DNA of 6,092 bases from Bacteroidales bacterium (GTDB lineage: Bacteria > Bacteroidota > Bacteroidia > Bacteroidales > JAADJA01), in the NCBI GenBank assembly GCA_030635465.1, contig DAOVYU010000080.1:1-6092 (forward strand), given 5' to 3'. Below the pieces are notes generated by a model that was not told the origin of the DNA, ran no database searches, and was given only the letters and a program-made list of their open reading frames with translations. Position 1 is the first letter of the stretch. Each line of letters starts with the position of its first letter. The position numbers were made by a program, and so were the translations under genes. Shown one piece after another: positions 1 to 5,082 of this stretch.

Positions 1-77
1 ACACTAAGGAATATCAGTCGTTTCAAAAGGAACAAGATGTAAAATGAGCAAGAAAAACGAACAATACTAAACAAGAA
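1..77. other. Non-coding or upstream-gene tail, unassigned
   Basis: No complete gene is visible here. In the third forward frame a hydrophilic peptide (TKEYQSFQKEQDVK) runs in from the left edge and stops at TGA 45-47. It could be the C-terminus of an upstream plus-strand gene, but 14 residues are too few to judge, and frame 1 also ends nearby in a stop. No promoter element or hairpin terminator was recognised. Confidence 0.25.
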
Positions 78-286
78 GTCTCGTCCTCGTTTGCAATGAG
101 AACGCCTCTATAATTGGGATTTGTAATGTTCTCTGTTTCCCTTCTCAATAGGGTTTGACAAAGGATTGATGAGAGGGAATGGTCTTGTGACAGTTACAAA
201 ATTCAATGTGCATGAAAAGGAAGGATTAGTATAAATTAGCATTATAAATGCTATAATAAATTCCGTCCTCATTGCAAACGAGACGA
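78..286. repeat. REPIN/MITE-like inverted repeat element
   Basis: Two short repeats lie in opposite orientation. Bases 81-104 pair with 264-286 over 22 bp, with one mismatch (A101 against C267) and one bulged base (C86). The core CTCGTTTGCAATGAG at 86-100 is exact and returns inverted at 268-282. Each arm is itself imperfectly palindromic around TTGCAA. Between them, further pairing is nested: 120-129 with 190-200 (one bulge), then 137-147 with 170-179 (one bulge). A separate perfect 7-bp hairpin, TAGCATT-ATA-AATGCTA, lies at 237-253. No long reading frame with a credible protein lies inside. Paired inverted REP-like units are the hallmark of REPINs or small MITEs, which are mobilised in trans. 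No transposase is in view and no clear target-site duplication was found, so the element class is inference. Confidence 0.5.
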
Positions 287-296
287 TAGGGGAGAC

Positions 297-324
297 AAAG
301 ATTCTTCGTTTCACTCAGAATGAC
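297..324. repeat. Short palindromic repeat before the SDR gene
   Basis: ATTCT at 301-305 and AGAAT at 317-321 form a small imperfect hairpin within a stretch that reads GTCATTCTGAGTGAAACG on the minus strand. This sequence style (CATTCTGAG, then a GAA-rich stretch, then GAATCT) resembles dispersed intergenic repeats I have seen in many bacterial genomes. It directly follows the right arm of the 78-286 element and may belong to the same composite. It ends 14 bp upstream of the dehydrogenase start codon. Copy number elsewhere cannot be seen from this window. Confidence 0.4.
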
Positions 325-338
325 AATTAAATAGAGTT

Positions 339-1331
339 ATGAGTAAAAAACAAAAAAAATATGACAATCCATTTGCTGCAACATACAAAGGCATCAGTGA
401 TTTATTTAAAAAGCAGGAAAGAGTTGGAGTGCTCAGTCTGGATGATCGATTAGATGGTAAACGTATTTTAATAACTGGTTCAAGTTCAGGACTGGGTCTG
501 GCAACTGCCACTCAGCTTGCAAAACTTGGGGCTGAGGTGATTATGGCTGTAAGAAGTGGTATTCCTGAAAAAGGAGAAGAAGTTAAAAAGAAATCTGGTT
601 CAGAAAAGATACATATGCTTCATGTTGATCTGTCGGATTTTGATTCAATCAAAGAGTTGATTGATGAAGTCAAAACAACTTTTGGTAAGATTGATATCCT
701 GATTTGTAATGCTGCCATAGTCTCCAAAAAAGCACGAAAGACAAAACATGGATTGGAGGAAATGTTTTCAGTAAATTACCTCGCAAAATTCGTATTGGTT
801 AACCTTTTGCTTAAAGAAGATTGTTTCAATAAAGAGGATGATGATTTACCTCGAATCATTTTTGTTTCATCTGAAAGCCACCGTAATCCTGATGGATTTG
901 AATGGGATACTTTTGGAGAATTTAAGGATTATGGAATGGGAAAATCTGTAGAGCGTTATGGTTATTACAAATTGTTGATGACCACCTTTGCACAGGAACT
1001 GTCAAGACGATTAAATCCCAACCAACAACCTAAATATTCTGTTTTTGCGCTATGTCCAGGTCCTGTTAATTCAAATATTGCTCGTGAAGCACCGGCAATA
1101 TTTCAACCATTATTAAAGATCGTTTTTGGTATATTTTTTAGATCACCAGAAAAGGCCAGTGAACCAGTTGTATACCTGACAGCTTCAAAAGATGTAGAAG
1201 GTAAAGCTACAGATTACCTTTTTCTAATGAGTAGAAAGGATGTTGATGAAAAAGCTATAAGTGTCGAGAATGGAACGAAGCTTTGGCATATGTCTGAGGA
1301 CCTTTTACAAAAAACAGGAATTGAATTATAG
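339..1331 (+). CDS. Short-chain dehydrogenase/reductase (SDR), NADP-type
   Basis: A 330-residue cytosolic oxidoreductase that should interconvert an alcohol and a carbonyl group using NAD(P)H. The order of motifs is that of classical SDRs: the Rossmann motif TGSSSGLG at 46-53; Arg72 at the end of the second strand (MAVRS), which favours NADP(H); DLSD at 97-100; NAA at 124-126; Ser177/Ser178 in FVSSESH; the catalytic pair Tyr207 and Lys211 in YGYYK; and CPGPV at 239-243. About 40 residues of hydrophilic sequence precede the Rossmann fold, and the C-terminus is longer than in a minimal 250-residue SDR. Overall it resembles the retinol dehydrogenase / WW-domain oxidoreductase / protochlorophyllide reductase-like branch, but the substrate cannot be read from sequence. 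The ATG at 339 is the first in frame; it has no Shine-Dalgarno sequence, as is usual in Bacteroidetes. No TAnnTTTG promoter was found upstream, where repeats occupy the space. It stands alone on this strand and is probably terminated by the hairpin near 1527-1560. Confidence 0.9.
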   Translation: MSKKQKKYDNPFAATYKGISDLFKKQERVGVLSLDDRLDGKRILITGSSSGLGLATATQLAKLGAEVIMAVRSGIPEKGEEVKKKSGSEKIHMLHVDLSDFDSIKELIDEVKTTFGKIDILICNAAIVSKKARKTKHGLEEMFSVNYLAKFVLVNLLLKEDCFNKEDDDLPRIIFVSSESHRNPDGFEWDTFGEFKDYGMGKSVERYGYYKLLMTTFAQELSRRLNPNQQPKYSVFALCPGPVNSNIAREAPAIFQPLLKIVFGIFFRSPEKASEPVVYLTASKDVEGKATDYLFLMSRKDVDEKAISVENGTKLWHMSEDLLQKTGIEL

Positions 1332-1526
1332 TAACTCCTTACAACCTATATAAGCAATAGAATAGGTGTCATATATTTCCTAATGACTTCCCGCAGGGTA
1401 CCATAATTTTTGAGAGGAATATGGTTTCAAGAGAAAAGTTAAATGTGTAGTGGGTAAGGTGTCGAAAAATTCGAACTATTCCACACATATATGTTTGCAG
1501 AAATTGTTATAAGTGTGAAGGTCAAT
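1332..1526. other. Intergenic spacer with a possible structured segment
   Basis: This 195-bp spacer between the SDR stop codon and the shared terminator holds no gene. At 1443-1488 an outer pairing (ATGTGT 1443-1448 plus GG 1452-1453 with CCACACAT 1481-1488, leaving three bases bulged) encloses a perfect 5-bp hairpin, TCGAA-AAA-TTCGA, at 1462-1474. It might be 3' untranslated structure of the SDR mRNA or a decayed repeat. Nothing else was recognised apart from the lone -7-like box listed separately. Confidence 0.3.
1490..1497 (+). promoter_or_regulatory. Orphan TAnnTTTG box (possible promoter)
   Basis: TATGTTTG matches the Bacteroidetes -7 consensus TAnnTTTG exactly on the plus strand. No TTTG -33 element sits 19-21 bp upstream, and no gene follows on this strand. 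A transcript starting near 1503 would meet the terminator at 1527-1560 almost at once and be about 60 nt long. A chance match is more likely than a working promoter. Confidence 0.2.
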
Positions 1527-1560
1527 AAAAAAACCTGCCAAAATATTGACAGGTTTTTTA
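1527..1560. terminator. Bidirectional intrinsic terminator
   Basis: A perfect 10-bp stem pairs AAAAAACCTG (1528-1537) with CAGGTTTTTT (1550-1559) around a 12-base loop. The stem carries its own A tract on one side and T tract on the other, so RNA from either strand gives a hairpin ending in a U tract. It lies 29 bp beyond the cold shock gene stop on the minus strand and about 195 bp beyond the SDR stop on the plus strand. It therefore fits as the shared end of two convergent transcripts. Confidence 0.8.
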
Positions 1561-1589
1561 GATTTCATAAAAAAGTTAAAGAATAAATA

Positions 1590-1781
1590 TTAAATCACTT
1601 TGACATTTACTGCATTTAGTCCTTTTTTACCTTCCTGTAATTCAAATTCTACTGTATCACCTTCTTTGATTTGATCAATCAAACCAGAAATGTGCACGAA
1701 GTGTTCTTTGTTTGAATCGTCTTCAATGATGAATCCAAATCCTTTAGATTCATTGAAGAATTTTACTGTTCCATTTTTCAT
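1590..1781 (-). CDS. Cold shock domain protein (CspA family)
   Basis: A 63-residue single cold shock domain: a five-stranded OB-fold barrel that binds single-stranded RNA and DNA and acts as an RNA chaperone in the cytoplasm. The N-terminal strand GTVKFFNESKGFGFI (4-18) contains the RNP1 motif KGFGFI (13-18), and RNP2 is HFVHIS (27-32); both aromatic surfaces are intact. The residue before FVH is His where family members usually have Ile or Leu (DIFVH), a mild variation. The length is close to the usual 63-70 residues of stand-alone Csp proteins. It follows the usp gene on the same strand by 99 bp but has its own promoter (1816-1823) and terminator, so it is probably a separate unit. The 5' leader would be only about 30 nt and AT-rich, much shorter than the long thermosensing leader of E. 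coli cspA. Whether it is cold-induced or constitutive cannot be told from the sequence. Confidence 0.95.
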   Translation of the reverse strand: MKNGTVKFFNESKGFGFIIEDDSNKEHFVHISGLIDQIKEGDTVEFELQEGKKGLNAVNVKVI

Positions 1782-1815
1782 TATAATAATAATTGTTAAA
1801 GAATAATTTAGTGTG

Positions 1816-1823
1816 CAAAGGTA
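1816..1823 (-). promoter_or_regulatory. Promoter -7 element of the cold shock gene
   Basis: Read on the minus strand, the sequence is TACCTTTG, an exact match to the Bacteroidetes -7 consensus TAnnTTTG. A T-rich stretch (plus-strand AAAAAC at 1841-1846) lies near the expected -33 position but is not a clean TTTG. Transcription would start near 1811, about 30 nt upstream of the start codon at 1781. The promoter lies in the 99-bp gap after the usp gene, which supports independent expression of the cold shock gene. Confidence 0.65.
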
Positions 1824-1880
1824 GTTATTAATTTAATATAAAAAACTTATCAGGTTTTATTTCATTTCATAGCAAATATA

Positions 1881-2327
1881 TTACTCTTTACTCCTAGTTG
1901 GGATAACAACTATTGGCACTGTAGCATGCCTTAGCATATATTCACAAACACTCCCAACAAATAAGTCATATAACTTACTTCTACCATGACTTCCGACCAC
2001 TATCATATCAATATCTAGTTTTTTAATTTCGGCTGTAATTGTTGGATTTATCTGTCCCTGGATTAATAATGTTTCACAGTTGATTCCTTCATTTACTAAT
2101 TGTTGTTTATAATTCTGTAGTTTGCGATGTTCCTCAAAAAGGACACCAGCCCGGTGATCACGAATGTATTGAGGGCCTACATCATAACCCACGAATTCCG
2201 GATCAGGACCAGCCACATGAATTAGCCAGCATTTTGCTTCGTAGAAAGATGCCAGTTCCCCGGCACGTTTGACAAGCCGATCAGTAATCTCTGAAAAATC
2301 AAGTAGTGCAAGTATATTTTTTGTCAT
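1881..2327 (-). CDS. Universal stress protein, UspA family, ATP-binding type
   Basis: A 148-residue single Usp domain, the normal length for a stand-alone family member; these cytosolic proteins form dimers and are linked to stress survival and signalling. The first strand ends in Asp10 (ILALLDFSE). The ATP-binding signature G-2x-G-9x-G-S is complete: Gly112, Gly115, Gly125 and Ser126 in the segment GSHGRSKLYDLFVGSV, followed by VPIVVIP at 137-143. It is therefore predicted to belong to the nucleotide-binding subgroup, like MJ0577, rather than the non-binding UspA subgroup. The start codon lies only 16 bp after the stop of the MBOAT gene on the same strand, and no promoter is visible in that gap, so it is most simply the third gene of the SGNH-MBOAT operon. 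Pairing of a Usp with an O-acyltransferase unit is unusual; no direct functional link can be shown from sequence. Confidence 0.93.
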   Translation of the reverse strand: MTKNILALLDFSEITDRLVKRAGELASFYEAKCWLIHVAGPDPEFVGYDVGPQYIRDHRAGVLFEEHRKLQNYKQQLVNEGINCETLLIQGQINPTITAEIKKLDIDMIVVGSHGRSKLYDLFVGSVCEYMLRHATVPIVVIPTRSKE

Positions 2328-2343
2328 GAGAATTCAATTTGGT

Positions 2344-3759
2344 CTAGAATTGGAAATAAATAAACTGTTCGCTACTTCCCTGTGCGATTACTAACAAAAT
2401 TAACATAATCGCCCAAAAAATACTAAATAACCACCATGGAATTTTTCTGGCAACACATTTGACTGATGTATTACGCATAAACCAGTGCGTCAGGAAGAGA
2501 GACCCAATTACTATAAGTACCTTAATAATATCAAGAGATGAAAGTATTTTTTCTCCCTCAGGATTTATAAAAAACATGGACGATAAAATGTTAATTGCTG
2601 ATTGAAAATCTCCAGCCCTGAAAAATACCCATGAAATATTGACAAAGGTGTAGGTAAGTAGTGCAAGCAAGAATCCATTCCATGCATTAATCTTTATCTT
2701 GATATGGCTTCTAAGGTATCTTTCAACAATAAGGTACAAACCATGTAGCATTCCCCAAAATACAAAAGTCCAGGCAGCACCATGCCAGAGACCACCAAGT
2801 AGCATAGTAAGCATCAGGCTGATATATGTTCTGGTAATTCCTCTTCTGTTGCCCCCCAGTGGAATATACAAGTAGTCACGAAGCCAGGCAGATAAGGATA
2901 TGTGCCACCTTTTCCAAAGATCAGTAAAACCAATTGCAGCATATGGATACCTGAAATTGTCCGGGAGTTTTATACCCAGCATCAAGGCTATTCCAATGGC
3001 ACAAGTAGAGTAGCCAGCGAAGTCAAAGAAAATCTGGCCTGAAAAAGCCAGGGTACCACTCCAGGCATCAATGATATTTAGTACTTTCTCCGATCCGAAT
3101 ACTGCATCCGATGTTGAAGACAATACAACATCTGCCATCACTACTTTTTCAAATAACCCAAGGGTGAGTAAAAATGTTCCCCATAAAAACTTTCGTGTAG
3201 TTGCTTTTTTTGGTTCATAAAATTGAGGAATCAATTCGCTTGAACGGACTATCGGACCTGCTACCAATTGAGGAAAAAATGTTACAAAAAGAGCAAAATC
3301 GAGGAATGACTTCGCTGGTGGAGTTCTTTTGTAGTACATATCAATGGTGTACGACATAGTCTGAAAGGTATAAAATGATATGCCCATTGGTAGAATAATG
3401 TCGGGTATTGCCGGATGATAATTAAATCCAGCTAAATTCATCATAATGGTAAAGTTTTCTAAAAGGAAGCCACCATATTTGAAGAATGCAAGAAAGCCAA
3501 GATTAACCACCATACTTAACAGTAACCAGAGTTTCCTTTTTCGTTGATCAGTGAGTTTATATAAAGCATTACCTGCTTTCCAGTCTACCAGTGTTGATAC
3601 CCACAAAAGAAGGATCAGGGGTGGGTTCCACAATGCATAAAAAACATAGCTGGATAAAAGCAACATTGTTTTTTTTGAGGTCCAGTTGAATATTTTTGAA
3701 TAATATAATCCTAGCACAATTACCAGGAATACAATAAAACTTAGTGAGTTAAATAGCAT
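2344..3759 (-). CDS. MBOAT-family membrane O-acyltransferase (AlgI/DltB-like)
   Basis: A 471-residue integral membrane protein of the membrane-bound O-acyltransferase family, close to the usual length for AlgI-type members. Many hydrophobic segments span nearly the whole chain, starting with NSLSFIVFLVIVLGLYYS at 4-21. Family signatures are intact: PMGISFYTFQTMSY (124-137), FFPQLVAGPIVR (161-172), DFAGYS (246-251), LWKRWHISLSAWLRDYLYIP (281-300), GGNRRG (302-307) and LLGGLWHGAAWTFVFWGMLHG (from about 320). The invariant catalytic histidine is His326 in LWHG. Such proteins take an acyl group, typically acetyl, from a cytoplasmic donor and pass it across the membrane for esterification of an extracytoplasmic glycan such as alginate, peptidoglycan or capsule. 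The partner is probably the SGNH-like protein encoded 9 bp upstream. No glycan synthesis gene is present here, so the acceptor is unknown. The ATG is directly preceded by CCCCGGCC and has no Shine-Dalgarno sequence. Confidence 0.95.
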   Translation of the reverse strand: MLFNSLSFIVFLVIVLGLYYSKIFNWTSKKTMLLLSSYVFYALWNPPLILLLWVSTLVDWKAGNALYKLTDQRKRKLWLLLSMVVNLGFLAFFKYGGFLLENFTIMMNLAGFNYHPAIPDIILPMGISFYTFQTMSYTIDMYYKRTPPAKSFLDFALFVTFFPQLVAGPIVRSSELIPQFYEPKKATTRKFLWGTFLLTLGLFEKVVMADVVLSSTSDAVFGSEKVLNIIDAWSGTLAFSGQIFFDFAGYSTCAIGIALMLGIKLPDNFRYPYAAIGFTDLWKRWHISLSAWLRDYLYIPLGGNRRGITRTYISLMLTMLLGGLWHGAAWTFVFWGMLHGLYLIVERYLRSHIKIKINAWNGFLLALLTYTFVNISWVFFRAGDFQSAINILSSMFFINPEGEKILSSLDIIKVLIVIGSLFLTHWFMRNTSVKCVARKIPWWLFSIFWAIMLILLVIAQGSSEQFIYFQF

Positions 3760-3768
3760 GGCCGGGGT

Positions 3769-4797
3769 TTATTGGAGGTTAGGAATAGCTTTATCATTTA
3801 ATAGAATTGATACAAGGTCGGTGGTAAAAATTTTCGCATCAGGTGTGGCTAAATGCGACCATTCAGGCGGATCATATTGATTTAAAACTTTATAATCCTC
3901 AAAATGATAACCCGGAGTGTTAGTCTCAGCTAGTAGTTGTTCCCAAAATTGATCTCTTGGTAAACCCATATTCTCACCCTGTCTGAATCCACCACTGGAT
4001 GGTAAGCGGAGAAATATGACATTTCCACCACGAGAATTATACTTTGCAAGCATATCTTTATAGATGTTAATAATTGGTTCTTTAACTGGTGGGGGTGCGT
4101 TTTTACCAAAATACATCCATACCTTTTGTATTGTTGCAGCAAAAGCAGTATCATTCACCGTTTTGTCTAACATAGTTGTATTTCTATCGATATCGATATA
4201 ACTAAAGTTGTAAAATGGCGGCATAGATTCATTCAACCTATCATCATTATACATTCTTTTTATCATTGATTTTAAATCAATGTCGTCGGCCCATTCTTCT
4301 TCAGATGAATTGAGAAAAGCAAATGTGTTTTCAAGAGGAACTGATATGAGATGATTGATTCTTTGAGCCCAGGTTCTTTCATAATAGTGATCAACTCTGA
4401 TCTTTGGCCTTTTCCACATGGGAACTTGTTCAACAGGTGCTGAAAAAAACAAACCAGGAGTTACCCCAATAACAATCGTTCCATTAAAATCAGTATTATT
4501 AACAATATCCTGAAAGATTGGGGTTGGAGTACTTCCATCACAGGCAAGCATTACAGGTCTGATTCCTGTTTTTGCTTCCCATTGATCTAATTGGATGTCG
4601 AAATGAGCTCTGGAGGAGCCGAGGATAACAACATCTTGTTGCGACATATTTTCTAGTTTGGATCGTTGTACAGCCCATATGGCTAAATCATCATTCAATG
4701 CAGCAATATATCCTTGTTCAAGACAATAATACTCCCATGACACAATTCCAGCTATAAAAAGAAGAAGGGCTGTAAAGAAAGTTTTTTTTAGTTGCAT
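3769..4797 (-). CDS. Membrane-anchored SGNH-like protein, AlgJ/DltD-type partner of MBOAT
   Basis: A 342-residue protein with Lys4-Lys5 followed by one hydrophobic segment (about 6-20), suggesting an inner-membrane anchor with the bulk in the periplasm. The core reads as a divergent SGNH/GDSL-type fold: a strand and nucleophile elbow VVILGSSRAHFDI at 56-68 (Ser61 or Ser62), DGST at 87-90, a strand IVIGVTPG at 108-115, IFLRLPSSGG at 261-270, and a C-terminal block PPEWSHLATPDAKIFTTDL at 310-328 with the probable catalytic His315. The fourth block matches the end of AlgJ- and DltD-like proteins (D..HL...G...F). Two details differ from canonical SGNH enzymes: the GxN block appears as Gly111-Val-Thr113, and the acid three residues before His315 is Glu312, with Asp309 as an alternative. 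The gene overlaps nothing and is followed after 9 bp by the MBOAT gene, so it is the likely first gene of the operon. It probably transfers the acyl group delivered by the MBOAT protein onto a surface glycan; this role comes mainly from context and the weak motif match. Confidence 0.75.
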   Translation of the reverse strand: MQLKKTFFTALLLFIAGIVSWEYYCLEQGYIAALNDDLAIWAVQRSKLENMSQQDVVILGSSRAHFDIQLDQWEAKTGIRPVMLACDGSTPTPIFQDIVNNTDFNGTIVIGVTPGLFFSAPVEQVPMWKRPKIRVDHYYERTWAQRINHLISVPLENTFAFLNSSEEEWADDIDLKSMIKRMYNDDRLNESMPPFYNFSYIDIDRNTTMLDKTVNDTAFAATIQKVWMYFGKNAPPPVKEPIINIYKDMLAKYNSRGGNVIFLRLPSSGGFRQGENMGLPRDQFWEQLLAETNTPGYHFEDYKVLNQYDPPEWSHLATPDAKIFTTDLVSILLNDKAIPNLQ

Positions 4798-4835
4798 ATT
4801 AGTTACAGTTTTTCAACCCCTTGCTGTAATTGATG

Positions 4836-4870
4836 CAAATTTGAAATGTTAACAAATTTGGTTAAGCAAA
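4836..4870 (-). promoter_or_regulatory. Candidate operon promoter with twin CAAATTTG palindromes
   Basis: The 8-base palindrome CAAATTTG occurs at 4836-4843 and again at 4853-4860, a 17-bp period. Read leftwards, the proximal copy matches TAnnTTTG except for T to C in the first base, and a TTTG lies at 4870-4867, 23 bp farther upstream, slightly longer than the usual 19-21 bp spacing. A start near 4831 would give a leader of about 33 nt before the ATG at 4797. The repeated palindrome could instead be an operator. Both readings are tentative. Confidence 0.3.
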
Positions 4871-5027
4871 CCTGCTTTTGTTTTAATGGCGCTATGATCC
4901 ATGATTATTTTAAGTAAACAATTAATTCACGTTCTGGTTCAATTGGATGCTATGATGGCAATAATTATAGAAAAAATTGTAATAAGTATTGTTTTGATAA
5001 TTCTGACTTAATTTCCTGCTAAATACA

Positions 5028-5035
5028 TATCTTTG
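5028..5035 (+). promoter_or_regulatory. Promoter -7 element of the cyclophilin gene
   Basis: TATCTTTG matches the Bacteroidetes -7 consensus TAnnTTTG exactly. The expected -33 TTTG is poor; the nearest candidate is TTCTG at 5001-5005, 22 bp upstream. Transcription would begin near 5041, giving a leader of about 42 nt before the ATG at 5083. Position and orientation suit the divergent arrangement with the SGNH-MBOAT operon. Confidence 0.5.
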
Positions 5036-5082
5036 CTTTTACCGAGAGCTGCAATAATTTACATTTAGAAAAATACCAGATT

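Noticed and set aside
109..257. TATAAT hexamers at 109-114 and 252-257, and TTGACA at 155-160
   Set aside because: No correctly spaced -35/-10 pair exists, and the phylum inferred here uses TAnnTTTG rather than the E. coli consensus; TATAAT is frequent by chance in AT-rich DNA.
108..314. Minus-strand open frame of 68 codons across the repeat region
   Set aside because: It runs through both inverted-repeat arms and matches no family I recognise; its length is within chance for AT-rich DNA.
311..511. Minus-strand open frame of 66 codons
   Set aside because: Most of it is antisense to the SDR coding sequence including the Rossmann motif; it is a shadow frame.
1841..1858. Possible terminator hairpin after the usp gene (AAAAC paired with GTTTT)
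   Set aside because: Only five mostly A-T pairs with a 7-base loop, overlapping the expected upstream promoter region of the cold shock gene; too weak to call.
3930..4154. Second minus-strand open frame of 74 codons inside the SGNH-like gene
   Set aside because: It lies entirely within the longer gene in another frame on the same strand and shows no family signature.
4864..4880. AAGCA-AACC-TGCTT hairpin followed by T residues on the plus strand
   Set aside because: The stem has only 5 bp and no plus-strand gene lies upstream to be terminated; it also lies in the divergent promoter region.
4890..4956. GCTATGAT occurring twice in the divergent intergenic region
   Set aside because: An 8-base match without symmetry or regular spacing to a promoter; likely chance.
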